The notes under the pieces: model-generated
Told to the model about the DNA's origin: nothing
Database searches by the model: none
What the model saw: the letters and a program-made list of their open reading frames with translations, nothing else
Shown: positions 37,183 through 46,639 of the stretch, in pieces
How positions within the stretch are numbered: position 1 is the stretch's first letter
Layout: every line of letters starts with the position of its first letter
NCBI RefSeq assembly: GCF_900143695.1
Contig: NZ_FRFE01000004.1
Location: forward strand, 186,001-250,000
Length of the DNA stretch: 64,000 bases
Reading direction: 5' to 3'
DNA from: Desulfopila aestuarii DSM 18488
GTDB lineage: Bacteria > Desulfobacterota > Desulfobulbia > Desulfobulbales > Desulfocapsaceae
Made by a program: the position numbers and the translations under genes

Positions 37183-37490
37183 ACTGCTTCCTTTAGGTGG
37201 GAATTGAGAGTGTAATAGTACATTTCGACGCATACTACCGATCTCCTGAACGCGCCGGTATCACATGTCGAATCAAAAAACAACAAAGAGCAAAAAAGGA
37301 TTTACTACAGAATGCCTAAATATTTCCGCCGTAAAACGAGATTTACATGAATAACCAGCTGCTGTTTTTATTGGAATGCAAAAAACAAAATCCGGAAACT
37401 CAAACTTTTCAAAAGCCTACGCACCTTGTACATGGTATGATATATCTAAAGTCTGATTGTCTCAACAAATAAAATTCCAGTAGAAGCGCT

Positions 37491-38864
37491 ATGTTTATAA
37501 GCACGTTCGACCTCTTTAAAATTGGCATAGGGCCATCCAGTTCACACACGATGGGGCCAATGGTTGCGGCAAACCTTTTTCGAAAAGCTGCGGACGACTA
37601 TCTTTTGAGATCACCGGATGCAAAAAGCTTTCGTCTCCGTTGCACACTCAAAGGTTCACTTGCATACACTGGAAAAGGACATGCTACCGACCTGGCCGTT
37701 CTCCTTGGTGTCCATGGCCACACACCGGAAAAACTCGTGGACCTTGATGTGACGGAGATTGCCGGCAAGCTGAAATCCCAACACGCACTTAACACCCACG
37801 GAACCCTCTCTTTTTTACCGGATACAGATATTATCTTTGATTATGGGCCGGCATTACCTGAACATCCTAACGGCATGATTTTTGAGTTGATCGATGAGAC
37901 GGGAGCAGCTGTCCTCAAAAAGACCTATTTTTCCATCGGCGGCGGATTTCTCAATACTCCTGATGAGATCACCTCTCTCAGAGCCCCTATTAGAGTACAT
38001 TCGGCTGCCACTTATCCGTACCCCTTTGATTCAGCAAAATCGATGCTGGAAATGGCATCATCAAGTCATCTTTCCATCGCTTCCATGAAACGCGAGAACG
38101 AATTGGTTCACCGCTCAGCTGATGAACTCAATACCCACCTCGATAAGATATGGCACGCCATGAGCACTTCTGTGGTACGTGGGCTCTCTGCATCCGGCAA
38201 ACTTCCTGGCAGTTTGGGCATTGAACGTCGCGCCCGCCAGCTGCATACCCGCCTGCGACGTGATCCCGACAAGACCAACGTTAACGACTGGCTCTGCTCC
38301 TACGCAATGGCTGTTTCCGAGGAAAATGGGGCTGGACACATGGTCGTCACTGCGCCGACCAATGGTGCCGCCGGCGTTATCCCCTCACTGCTCTATTATG
38401 CTGTGCATCACCACGAAGCTACGGCTGAAGATGTTCGAACGTTCCTCCTCACTGCTGCCGCAATCGGTGGTTTGATCAAGCATAAGAGTTCTATTTCCGG
38501 AGCCGAAGTTGGTTGTCAGGGTGAGGTTGGTTCCGCCTCGGCCATGGCAGCGGCTGGATTCTGTGCCATCCAAGGCGGCACTCCTGCTCAAGTTGAGCAT
38601 GCTGCAGAGATGGCGCTTGAACACCATTTAGGCATGACCTGCGACCCGGTCGCCGGTCTCGTCCAAGTCCCCTGCATTGAGCGCAACGGATTCGGGGCAG
38701 TGAAGGCATTTACCGCGGCAAGCCTTGCTCTTCTGGGCGAAGGCAAACATTTTATGCCACTTGACAACTGTATTGCCGCAATGAAGCAGACCGGGCTTGA
38801 GATGTCGGAGAAATTCAAGGAAACGTCACTGGGCGGATTGGCAATCAGCTATACCGAGTGTTGA
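37491..38864 (+). CDS. sdaA: L-serine dehydratase, single-chain iron-sulfur type
   Basis: Deaminates L-serine to pyruvate with a 4Fe-4S cluster. The beta part begins at the N-terminus with KIGIGPSSSHTMGPMVAANL; the alpha part holds VTAPTNGAAGVIPSLL, EVGCQGEVGSASAMAAAG and MTCDPVAGLVQVPCIERN, which supply the cluster Cys. Length 457 matches fused SdaA/SdaB proteins. It starts at ATG 37491 with a weak ribosome site. Its stop codon at 38862-38864 is already part of a palindromic repeat, which probably acts as its terminator-like 3' end. Nearby AlaC-like aminotransferase suggests pyruvate/amino-acid metabolism but is on the other strand. Confidence 0.94.
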   Translation: MFISTFDLFKIGIGPSSSHTMGPMVAANLFRKAADDYLLRSPDAKSFRLRCTLKGSLAYTGKGHATDLAVLLGVHGHTPEKLVDLDVTEIAGKLKSQHALNTHGTLSFLPDTDIIFDYGPALPEHPNGMIFELIDETGAAVLKKTYFSIGGGFLNTPDEITSLRAPIRVHSAATYPYPFDSAKSMLEMASSSHLSIASMKRENELVHRSADELNTHLDKIWHAMSTSVVRGLSASGKLPGSLGIERRARQLHTRLRRDPDKTNVNDWLCSYAMAVSEENGAGHMVVTAPTNGAAGVIPSLLYYAVHHHEATAEDVRTFLLTAAAIGGLIKHKSSISGAEVGCQGEVGSASAMAAAGFCAIQGGTPAQVEHAAEMALEHHLGMTCDPVAGLVQVPCIERNGFGAVKAFTAASLALLGEGKHFMPLDNCIAAMKQTGLEMSEKFKETSLGGLAISYTEC

Positions 38865-38992
38865 TGGACTCGTAAAAAGCCCGATCTACTTCGTTGTAGG
38901 TCTGAAATAATGATTCACCATACCACATGTATTGCCAAATCATCATTTCAGACGCTACGCCTCGAACATCGAGCTTTTTCCAGAGCCCATCG
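38862..38992. repeat. MITE-like imperfect palindrome, about 131 bases
   Basis: The core arms 38874-38915 and 38938-38979 (42 bases each) are imperfect inverted repeats around a 22-base centre. Examples are AAAAAGCCCGAT against ATCGAGCTTTTT, and GTCTGAAATAATGATT against AATCATCATTTCAGAC. Weaker pairing extends outward: TGATGGACTC against GAGCCCATCG. It directly abuts the sdaA stop. A non-coding palindrome of this size suggests a non-autonomous element or large REP unit; only one copy was seen in the window. Confidence 0.75.
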
Positions 38993-39069
38993 GACCCGAG
39001 AGAGTGACTTTTTAAGAGATAATCAGGGTTGATATACACTGATAGAGGAAAACAGTTCTTTTTTAATTC

Positions 39070-39930
39070 TCAGCTTTCTGCCTTTGGCTTTTCTGTGACG
39101 GTAGCAATCACCGCCCCAAGAATGAGGATGACACCGAGATACCCAACAGGAGCAAAGTATTCACCAAAAATCAAATACGCAGTTATGGCAGCAACCACTG
39201 GCTCAAGAGTCGCGACAATTGACGCCCTTCCCGCCTCGAGGTATTTCAGTCCATTGTAGTAGCAATAGTTCGCCATAAATGTTGAAACGATTGCAACGCC
39301 TGCAAGACCCGCCCAGGCCAGAGGCGTCTTGTGAACAAATTCAACAAAGGGGAGAACACCAAGCGCGCCCACCGGCAGGACATAGAGAAACATATTTGCA
39401 GATGAATATTTTCCAGAAAAATATTTACCCACCGTATAATAGAGCGAATAGCAAAACCCTGAAGTCAACCCTGCTATCAATGCCAACAGGCTGATATCAA
39501 TGCCATCCGACCCGCCTTTTTGAGAAATCAAGTAGACACCGGCCATCACCAGAATTACCGCAGCGCCTTTTACCCAGGAGAGTCTTTCACGATAAATAAT
39601 AACAGAAAAGAGAACAACCCAGGCAGGCGCGGTATAGAGCAAAACTGCTGCAAAAGCGACCCCACCGCTCTGAACAGCATATAGGTAGGAAACATAGAAC
39701 AGAGCAATACCAAAAACGGCAAAAAGTGCCAGTAACGGCAAATCTTTCACTTCCACTCTGGTCTGTTGACGAACAATAGCCTGCGCACCAAAACAAAACC
39801 ACCCCAATAATGCCCGCCAGAAGGCCACTTCCATAGGACTGAGTCCTTCCTGAAAAGTGAGGCTTGAAAAAATACCGATAAAGCCCCACAAAATGGCCGC
39901 TGACAAAATAAATAGATATCCTTTTATCAT
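39070..39930 (-). CDS. EamA/DMT-family transporter
   Basis: 286 residues with ten hydrophobic helices in two homologous EamA halves (about 5-135 and 148-280). AILWGFIGIFSSLTFQEGLS in the first and EAGRASIVATLEPVVAAITA in the second are the characteristic repeat starts and ends. The family exports metabolites such as amino acids, but the substrate cannot be read from sequence. It starts at ATG 39930, convergent with sdaA beyond the palindromic repeat, and no terminator other than that repeat was seen between them. Confidence 0.88.
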   Translation of the reverse strand: MIKGYLFILSAAILWGFIGIFSSLTFQEGLSPMEVAFWRALLGWFCFGAQAIVRQQTRVEVKDLPLLALFAVFGIALFYVSYLYAVQSGGVAFAAVLLYTAPAWVVLFSVIIYRERLSWVKGAAVILVMAGVYLISQKGGSDGIDISLLALIAGLTSGFCYSLYYTVGKYFSGKYSSANMFLYVLPVGALGVLPFVEFVHKTPLAWAGLAGVAIVSTFMANYCYYNGLKYLEAGRASIVATLEPVVAAITAYLIFGEYFAPVGYLGVILILGAVIATVTEKPKAES

Positions 39931-40195
39931 AAAGAGATGATGGCCTCAAAAAGGTGAAAATTATAGTGGCGGTTAGGCCTAACGGAAGATTTTTCCCATG
40001 TGGCCAGGAACCGAACTCACAAACGACTCCATCGTTGCAGGTTACCGACAGAAATAAAAGCGATTTCTTAATCTGCCATCATATTTTCATTCGTCAAGAG
40101 TTTATCCTGTTGACTCTCTTCTTCTCCCATGATCATATGAAGCTGATGCCTGACAACATTTCACAGCCACTCCAACACGCAACCGGGAGTATTTC

Positions 40196-41674
40196 ATGCG
40201 CGATTTTACCGTATATGATCTCTTTGTTCGCAATGCCGCCATCACCCCCACTGCCCCAGCCATCAGCGCCGGTACACACCATCTCAGTTTTCATGAACTC
40301 CATGAGCGCTGTGAACAACTCGCCGGTCAATTGGCAAATAACGGCATTCAACAAGGCGACAGAATTGCGATCCTGGCTTTCAACCACCCTGCCTTTTTCA
40401 TTCTTTATGGGGCTGTCGCCAAAATCGGAGCTATTCTTGTACCACTTAACTGGCGTCTTGCCTCAGGAGAACTAGGGTACATTCTCAAGGACTGTCAACC
40501 CAGTCTGCTCTACACCGACAGCCACCAACTTGCCACTGCCCGACAGATAGCAGAGCCCTTGCAAATTCCAGTCGTTCAACTTGATCAGATTCTGAGAGGC
40601 ACAAGTAGTACTTATCCCCCACCCCTTACAGAATCCGAAGTTAAAGGCGAAACGCCCCTTTGCATCATCTATACTGCAGCGGTTGAGGGTGTTCCGCGTG
40701 GAGCGGTGCTCAGTCATACGAATCTCCTCAGTGCCAACCTGCAGGTAATAGTCTCCATGGGGCTCACCGCAAACGACGCCTACCTTGCCATGCTGCCACT
40801 TTTCCACATCACCGGCATGAATCTGGCCCTTGCAGTGCTGCAGCAAGGCGGTCGGAACATAATTATGGAAAAATTTGATGAAAAAGAAGCCCTTCGTCTT
40901 TCATTATCTGAACACATAACCCTGTGGGGGAGCTTCCCACCAATTTTAAGCCGAATGGCTGATGAAATCACCAAATCCAACCTAAAGCCACTATCATTAA
41001 AGTACGTGGTTGGTCTTGACGGCCCCGAGCCCATACAATCATTTGAAAAGTTAACCGCAGCCCGTTTTTGGATACTCTACGGCCAATCGGAAACCTCCGG
41101 TTTTGTGACATTTTCACCCGCCACTGACCGACCTGGTACCGCAGGAAAGCAAGGCCCCCTCTCTATTTTTCAGTTGGTTGATGAAGATGACAATCCGGTA
41201 CCTGCTGGTGCAACCGGCGAAATTACGGTTCGCGGCCCCCTTGTCTTTCAAGGATACTGGCGCCAGGAAACACTTAACGCCAGAACGTTCCGTAACGACT
41301 GGCACCACACCGGCGACCTTGGCATGGTCGATGAACAAGGGTACCTGGTGTTTAAGGGACGAAAACCAGAAAAAGAGCTCATTAAACCCGGTGGAGAAAA
41401 TGTCTATCCGGCTGAAGTTGAAGCGGTGATCCTGCAACACCCAGACATTGAAGCAGTATCGGTCATCGGCGTGCCCGACCCGAAATTTGGTGAAGGCGTC
41501 AAGGCGGTATGTGTGCTCCGATCGGAGGCAAAGGTCACGGCAGATGAACTCATTGAGTTCGTCGGGTCACGAATCGCCCGGTATAAAAAACCAGGGTATG
41601 TGGAATTTGTGGAATCGCTACCAATGCGTGACGGCAAGATAGATCGAGAAACCGTTAAAAAACTATACGGTTAA
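40196..41674 (+). CDS. AMP-binding acyl-CoA synthetase-like enzyme
   Basis: 492 residues. Motifs of the ANL superfamily: ILAFNHPAFFILYGAVAKIG, LPLFHITGMNLAL, WILYGQSETSG (A5), HHTGDLGMVDEQGYLVFKGR (A7/A8) and the catalytic lysine in MRDGKIDRETV (A10). The phosphate-binding P-loop is unusual: IIYTAAVEGVPRGAVLSH replaces the standard YTSGTTGxPKGVxxSH, losing the Ser/Thr-Gly-rich turn and the lysine. Adenylation may therefore be altered or weak. The start is ATG 40196. A dienelactone hydrolase gene follows 59 bases later, so the two may act on a common acid. Substrate unknown. Confidence 0.82.
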   Translation: MRDFTVYDLFVRNAAITPTAPAISAGTHHLSFHELHERCEQLAGQLANNGIQQGDRIAILAFNHPAFFILYGAVAKIGAILVPLNWRLASGELGYILKDCQPSLLYTDSHQLATARQIAEPLQIPVVQLDQILRGTSSTYPPPLTESEVKGETPLCIIYTAAVEGVPRGAVLSHTNLLSANLQVIVSMGLTANDAYLAMLPLFHITGMNLALAVLQQGGRNIIMEKFDEKEALRLSLSEHITLWGSFPPILSRMADEITKSNLKPLSLKYVVGLDGPEPIQSFEKLTAARFWILYGQSETSGFVTFSPATDRPGTAGKQGPLSIFQLVDEDDNPVPAGATGEITVRGPLVFQGYWRQETLNARTFRNDWHHTGDLGMVDEQGYLVFKGRKPEKELIKPGGENVYPAEVEAVILQHPDIEAVSVIGVPDPKFGEGVKAVCVLRSEAKVTADELIEFVGSRIARYKKPGYVEFVESLPMRDGKIDRETVKKLYG

Positions 41675-41733
41675 AACCCAGAACCAGGCAACTCAACATC
41701 TATTCATTTCACAACAACCTTAAAAGAGGCAGC

Positions 41734-42597
41734 ATGGTCGATCAAAACATTATTGAACTCTACGATGCCTATTCTCACCAGGAAATGACTCGTCGGCAGT
41801 TTATGGACAAGCTCGCCCACATAGCTGGTGGAGTCGCCGCTGCATATGCGATGCTGCCGATCCTGGAAAACAATTACGCTTTCGCTGAAAAAATACCAGC
41901 GGACGACAAGCGCCTCAATGCAGAAGTTATAACCTACCCAGCGAAAAGCGGAACCATCAAGGGGTATGAGGTGATGCCGGCGGGTGCGGGAAAGATACCA
42001 GCAGTTCTCGTCATTCATGAGAATAAGGGATTAAATCCCCATATCGAGGATGTTGCCCGTCGGTTGGCAGTGGAAGGATTTCTGGCCCTCGCTCCCGACG
42101 CCCTCACGAGCAAAGGTGGTTCACCGGCTGATCCTGAAGTTGCTGCCGGTATGATAAAAGAGCTGGACATGAATGAAACTGTTCAAAACTTCGTAGCCGC
42201 TGCCGCCTATTTGAAAACCCATCCCCATTCAACCGGTAAAGTTGGGGTAGTCGGATTCTGCTGGGGTGGAGCCATGGCCAACCAGATGGCCGTCCACTCA
42301 ACGGATATAGTTGCCACTGTGCCCTATTACGGCAAACAGCCTGGCAGTGAGGATGTTGGAAAAATCAAAGCGGAACTACTGCTTCACTATGCGGGCCTCG
42401 ACGAGCGTATCAATGCTGGTATCCCAGATTTTACCAAAGCACTCGATGCAGCAGGCGTCGTCTACACCATGTATATCTACGAGGGTGCAAATCATGCGTT
42501 CAATAATGACACAAACGCTGCTCGATACAATAAAGAGGCGGCGGATCTCGCCTGGAAACGTACGGTAGAGTTCTTGACGGCCAAGCTGAAAGAATAG
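41734..42597 (+). CDS. Tat-exported dienelactone hydrolase-family protein
   Basis: 287 residues. The N-terminal MTRRQFMDKLAHIAGGVAAA (18-37) carries a twin-arginine motif (Arg20-Arg21) and a hydrophobic stretch, with likely cleavage near NNYAFA-EK, so the enzyme should act in the periplasm. The alpha/beta-hydrolase domain has the nucleophile Cys in GVVGFCWGGAMAN, Asp in LLHYAGLDERINAG and His in EGANHAFNND, the triad of dienelactone hydrolases. It follows the acyl-CoA synthetase gene by 59 bases. YghX-type relatives have the same Tat architecture. Substrate not predictable. Confidence 0.9.
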   Translation: MVDQNIIELYDAYSHQEMTRRQFMDKLAHIAGGVAAAYAMLPILENNYAFAEKIPADDKRLNAEVITYPAKSGTIKGYEVMPAGAGKIPAVLVIHENKGLNPHIEDVARRLAVEGFLALAPDALTSKGGSPADPEVAAGMIKELDMNETVQNFVAAAAYLKTHPHSTGKVGVVGFCWGGAMANQMAVHSTDIVATVPYYGKQPGSEDVGKIKAELLLHYAGLDERINAGIPDFTKALDAAGVVYTMYIYEGANHAFNNDTNAARYNKEAADLAWKRTVEFLTAKLKE

Positions 42598-42711
42598 AAG
42601 AAGAATTCAATATTTATTTCACACTGGCTCCAGACCACCAGCTCAGACATCTCGTTGGCACATATCGGTTTTTCTGCGGGCTGCAACGCTTCTGTCCGCA
42701 GATTGTCGCTA

Positions 42712-43875
42712 TCAGGTTATCCCAAGTTCTTTTTGCCATTGTTCCGCCACCGCCTCAACAAAAGGACGGCAGTGATTAAAGAATAACCGATATCCCGGAC
42801 AGAGATAATTCAGCTTCTCCGCCTCACCAACCACCGAAACAAATCTGTTTTTCGGACATTCACCATTACACATGCTGACTACCTCACACCTCATGCAGAT
42901 CTCCGGCAATTGTGCTTTCTTCCCCATCCCAAAATGCTGCAGTTTCTCAGATTGAAGAATTTCTTCCAAAGAATTTTCCTTGATATTACCTATTTTCCAC
43001 GTCGGTTTGACATAATGGTCGCAGGCATAAACATCACCATTTTGCTCCAAAACAGGAATCGCACCGCAGACGGGCCGGAATAGACAGAGAGAGTGCTCCT
43101 GGTGAAAAGCAGTACGTAACGCCTCTTCAAAAATCTGCACCTTGATTCTGCCAATATCATCAGACTTCCATTCATCAAAGATAACACACAGGAAAGCCCC
43201 AAAGGCTTCAGCAGGAACGCTTCGCTCGCTGGCAACCGTCTCACTATCATGCGGTTGCGGTTCGACCAACGGCAGAAACGAGAGATGTGTTGCGCCAATC
43301 TCCTTGAAAAATCGATATAACTGCAACGGATACATAACATTGCAGTCATTGACCACGCAAAGAAGGTCGATGGGTACCCCATACTCAACAAGGATTTGGT
43401 ACCCTTTCATCGTTGCATCAAAGGTAGGTTTGCCTTGAGGAGTTTTTCGATATTCGTTATGAAGTTCGGCAGGACCATCAAGACTTATCCCAACACCGAA
43501 ACCGTTGTCGGCAAAAAACTTCGCCCATTGGTCGTTAATCAGGGTACCATTCGTCTGGATGGTGTTTTGAATAGTCTTCTCGGGTGGGCAGCACTGTTTC
43601 TGAAACTGCACGATACGCTTGAAATACTCGATACCGAGCAGTGTAGGTTCTCCTCCATGCCAGGAGAAATGGACCTGTTGTCCGCGACAGGCGGCCATGT
43701 GCCCTCGAATATACCGCCGAAGAAGGTCATCATCCATCCGGGATAAAGGCTGAGCTAGTACGTGTCTGCCAACATCGAGGTAATAACAGTAACTGCAATT
43801 CAGATTACAACGAGAACTCCCAGGCTTAACGAATATTTGGAACGCCTGAACATCCCCCTCTCTTGACTTGCTCAA
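42712..43875 (-). CDS. Anaerobic sulfatase-maturating enzyme (radical SAM/SPASM)
   Basis: Converts an active-site Cys or Ser of sulfatases to formylglycine. The radical SAM cluster is bound by Cys23, Cys27 and Cys30 (SRCNLNCSYCYYLDVG). WHGGEPTLLGIEYF and ISLDGPAELHNEYR follow. The SPASM part has CGAIPVLEQNGDVYACDHYV and CMRCEVVSMCNGECPKNRF, both characteristic of anSMEs. 387 residues is a usual length. The start is TTG 43875 with GAGGG before it, only 27 bases past the U-tract of an mcp-side hairpin. No sulfatase gene is present in the window. Assignment is strong; the partner must lie elsewhere. Confidence 0.92.
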   Translation of the reverse strand: MSKSREGDVQAFQIFVKPGSSRCNLNCSYCYYLDVGRHVLAQPLSRMDDDLLRRYIRGHMAACRGQQVHFSWHGGEPTLLGIEYFKRIVQFQKQCCPPEKTIQNTIQTNGTLINDQWAKFFADNGFGVGISLDGPAELHNEYRKTPQGKPTFDATMKGYQILVEYGVPIDLLCVVNDCNVMYPLQLYRFFKEIGATHLSFLPLVEPQPHDSETVASERSVPAEAFGAFLCVIFDEWKSDDIGRIKVQIFEEALRTAFHQEHSLCLFRPVCGAIPVLEQNGDVYACDHYVKPTWKIGNIKENSLEEILQSEKLQHFGMGKKAQLPEICMRCEVVSMCNGECPKNRFVSVVGEAEKLNYLCPGYRLFFNHCRPFVEAVAEQWQKELGIT

Positions 43876-43903
43876 GCCGTCGCCCTCATCTCTTTTGAAC
43901 CCA

Positions 43904-43941
43904 ATAAAAAAAGAGGCCGGGAGCTCTCTCTCCGGCCTCTT
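43904..43941 (-). terminator. Terminator downstream of the MCP gene
   Basis: On the - strand, AAGAGGCCGG / CCGGCCTCTT (43941-43932 with 43920-43911) forms a 10-base stem with an 11-base loop, followed by a T7 run. It closes the mcp transcript just before the anSME gene on the same strand, or attenuates read-through into it. Confidence 0.88.
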
Positions 43942-43991
43942 GCTGTCATTCTATTTATTAGATCATTGTGCTTGCCTTGTAGTAAACTTCA

Positions 43992-45713
43992 TCAAATCTT
44001 GAAATTAGCAACAGCCATTTGAAGTTCTCTGGCAAGCTTCTCCAAATCTTTACTACTATTACTGAGATCACCACTCGAAGTCGAGACTTCTGCTGAAGCG
44101 GAGCTCACCATAGCGATATCCCCACTGATGGTCGAGGAAACAACAGACACCTGACTGACATTTTCGTTGACTTCAGCAAGCCCCTCTGCAGCCTGGTTAA
44201 TATTTTGCGCAATCTCTGCAGTGGCGCTCGACTGCTCTGCAACAGCACTGGTAATCGTTGCAACAAGCTCATTGACGCTGTTGATAATGGTGACGATTTC
44301 CTCTATTCCCTTGACTGATTCATTCGTTGTTTTCTGAACACCCTCAATCTTGTTTTTTATATCAAGCGTCGCTGCTGCCGTCTGTTTTGCCAGCTCCTTG
44401 ATCTCATTGGCAACAACGGCGAAGCCTTTGCCGGCTTCTCCTGCTCTTGCCGCTTCGATGGTGGCGTTCAACGCGAGGAGATTTGTCTGTTCTGATATTT
44501 CAGTGATGGCCTCTGTGACCTTACTGATTGCATCTGCCGAAACACCAAGCCGGTTCATTCGCTCCGAAGTACTTTGCGCTTGTCGAACTGCGTTCTCCGA
44601 AATTTCATGTGCCCTTGTGGCATTGTCGGCAATTTCGTGGATGGTTGCCGTCATTTCTTCTGCAGCACTTGCCACCATATTGGTGTTTGTTGTGGACTGC
44701 TCCATAGCGGCAGCTACACTATCAAGATTTGCACTCATTTCCTCGGCTGCTGCTGCTACACTCTGCGACCTACTGGAACTTTCCTGGGCGTTTCCGGCAA
44801 GATTACCAGCTATTCTCGAGATACTTCCAGCCTCCTCGCCAACAAGATCGGTGTTTACTGAAATAGAGCGGATGATACCCTGCAGCTTTTCAATAAAGAC
44901 ATTGAGCCAATGACCAAGCTCACCCAGCTCATCCTTTGATGTTATAGTAATCCGCTTTGTCAGATCTCCCTCGCCCTCTGCAACATCCTGAACATTGTCA
45001 ATCAACTCTTTCAAACCCTTGACCAATCCGTAAACAATAACCAATACCAGGGAGATGATGCCGGTAAAAACCAATCCGGCTGTCAGCAGCATCTGCATAA
45101 CATTTGAACGGACCTGACTGTTCATTTTATCAGCCAGTTGAAGCTGAAAAGCCTCAATGTTATCTATGTATACCCCTGTCCCAATCCACATCTCTGTACC
45201 TGGTATCATTTCCGCATAACTTACTTTCGGGACATCGCCGGCACCAGGCTTAGGCCAGATATAGTTAACAAAACCACCACCTTTACTGGCTCGATCATGT
45301 AACTCCCTAATAACATAGACGCCGTTTTTATCCTTCAGATCCCCAAGATTTTTACCTTCCAATTCCTTTTTTACGGGAAACGCAACATTTGTTGTTCCCT
45401 GATAAACGAAAAAGTATCCTGATTTATCCTCTTCAAAAAGGATATCATTTACAAGTTCACGGATTATTGCAATCTTCTCTTCTGCACTGCCTCCCTTTGC
45501 GACGGCTTTACCAACAGCAACAGCCATAGCATGACTTGCAACCTGTACCTTGGCTTTCTGATCGCTGAGCATTACTTCACTGGTTTCTTTCAGCCCCTCC
45601 TCTTTCACTCGCTGTCCGTTTTGGATCGCAAAAAACACCATAATGAGGAAAAGTGCAAAGATGGTAGCTATTATTACCATCATTCGGCCTTTGACTGAAA
45701 ATCTGTTAAGCAT
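43992..45713 (-). CDS. Methyl-accepting chemotaxis protein with Cache sensor
   Basis: 573 residues. Membrane helix at 10-28; periplasmic single-Cache domain (about 35-185, with [20 protein letters not shown] and [20 protein letters not shown], typical of sCache_2 sensors for small organic acids); second helix at about 198-222. A HAMP region (225-275) follows, then a long signalling coiled coil. The CheA/CheW-contacting tip is [20 protein letters not shown] with [18 protein letters not shown]. Flanking Gln/Glu pairs offer methylation sites. No chemotaxis kinase or flagellar genes are near. The ligand is not known. Confidence 0.95.
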   Translation of the reverse strand: MLNRFSVKGRMMVIIATIFALFLIMVFFAIQNGQRVKEEGLKETSEVMLSDQKAKVQVASHAMAVAVGKAVAKGGSAEEKIAIIRELVNDILFEEDKSGYFFVYQGTTNVAFPVKKELEGKNLGDLKDKNGVYVIRELHDRASKGGGFVNYIWPKPGAGDVPKVSYAEMIPGTEMWIGTGVYIDNIEAFQLQLADKMNSQVRSNVMQMLLTAGLVFTGIISLVLVIVYGLVKGLKELIDNVQDVAEGEGDLTKRITITSKDELGELGHWLNVFIEKLQGIIRSISVNTDLVGEEAGSISRIAGNLAGNAQESSSRSQSVAAAAEEMSANLDSVAAAMEQSTTNTNMVASAAEEMTATIHEIADNATRAHEISENAVRQAQSTSERMNRLGVSADAISKVTEAITEISEQTNLLALNATIEAARAGEAGKGFAVVANEIKELAKQTAAATLDIKNKIEGVQKTTNESVKGIEEIVTIINSVNELVATITSAVAEQSSATAEIAQNINQAAEGLAEVNENVSQVSVVSSTISGDIAMVSSASAEVSTSSGDLSNSSKDLEKLARELQMAVANFKI

Positions 45714-46179
45714 AGTCCATTCCTTTGCTGTTATGGTTTTACATTGTCAAAAGTCGCCATCCGATACATCTGTTTCGCCATGCAACTCAGGCTCTTTGTA
45801 TCGTTTTCTCCAAGCCCGGTTCACAACACACCATCGTAATGATTTGAGTTATTGATCACGTAATCCTTTTTACTCTTTACCTTTAGTTTGTAGCCTTTTC
45901 GTCAAAAAGTAAAATGCATTCGTATTTTTTTCCCAACATGTGGTACACCCCAAAAATACTTTTCTTGACAAAGTGCAAATAACGAATTGAGAAAGTCAAA
46001 TAGAATGTTACGAATTGTTCATGCGAAGAAAGCAAGACTCTGGATAGATTGCATTACCATGTGCAGTTCTGCCAGTTTGTGACATGAGTGATGATGTGCG
46101 TATCCCAAATGGGAATCTCGCTTTTTCTTATCTCACAGTCGTCTCTGAATGAGTCCTGAAGATGCTGTTGAGATTCGAT
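45714..46179. other. 466-base intergenic region upstream of the MCP gene
   Basis: It carries the leader of the mcp gene and the downstream side of the Mth938-type gene, both on the - strand. On that strand CGATAC and GTATCG (about 45802-45761) enclose about 30 bases, a possible leader stem-loop. A small dyad TCCCA-AA-TGGGA lies near 46100. No gene or clear riboswitch was found. Confidence 0.5.
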
Positions 46180-46557
46180 TCAGCAGGTTGAATGGAAAAG
46201 CCCAGCGACAGGGACGTTCTTTTCCACATACTCATTATAAATTTTCATACCTGTTTTTGTTGAAGCTACCACCACCTCGATATTTCTGTTTTCAAGATAC
46301 GCTATGGCCCTTTCCGGCACCTTCAAACGGAGTAGCATACCGCGGGTAAGCACAACAACCTTGGCCCCATGCTCTACGAGTTCTTTGACATCATCAACCT
46401 GAATACCTCTTGAATGGCTGGTTCCGGACTCTCCCCAATCCCAGGCCCGACCACCACCCGGCCACAATTTAAAATCCTTTCCACGACCTAGCAGTTCGAC
46501 TTCCATTTTTCCCCAGCCAAGTGTAAGAATCAGGGGAGAGTGTTGAGTGTTTTCCAT
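46180..46557 (-). CDS. Mth938/DUF498-type protein
   Basis: 125 residues matching the Mth938 family (relatives include human NDUFAF3). Features are the early LGWGKMEVELLGRGKDFKLWPGG segment in two parts, Trp-Asp-Trp near WDWGESGTSHSRGIQ, KVVVLTRGMLLRLKVPE and the closing NVPVAGLFHSTC, where the family has a conserved AGLxHxTC ending. The function in bacteria is unresolved. The start ATG 46557 lies head-to-head with the HAD phosphatase gene. No membrane or signal sequence. Full length. Confidence 0.86.
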   Translation of the reverse strand: MENTQHSPLILTLGWGKMEVELLGRGKDFKLWPGGGRAWDWGESGTSHSRGIQVDDVKELVEHGAKVVVLTRGMLLRLKVPERAIAYLENRNIEVVVASTKTGMKIYNEYVEKNVPVAGLFHSTC

Positions 46558-46639
46558 GCGTGCCTCTTCATTTACTCAAGAAAGATCATTGCCAATTCAC
46601 CATGTCGACATCATCCATGCACCCCATCCAATATTCAAA

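Noticed and set aside
45755-45850. GEMM (c-di-GMP/cGAMP) riboswitch upstream of the MCP gene
   Set aside because: Only loose similarity; the conserved GGCAAACC-like and GACGCAAAGCC elements are not present.
45850-45960. Flagellar sigma-28 promoter for the MCP gene
   Set aside because: TAAAG and GATCAATAA are present on the - strand but the spacing and the GCCGATAA element do not fit.
46547-46639. N-terminal extension of the HAD phosphatase from 46547
   Set aside because: It overlaps the start of the opposite gene, is unlike the family, and the HAD fold begins right after ATG 46640.
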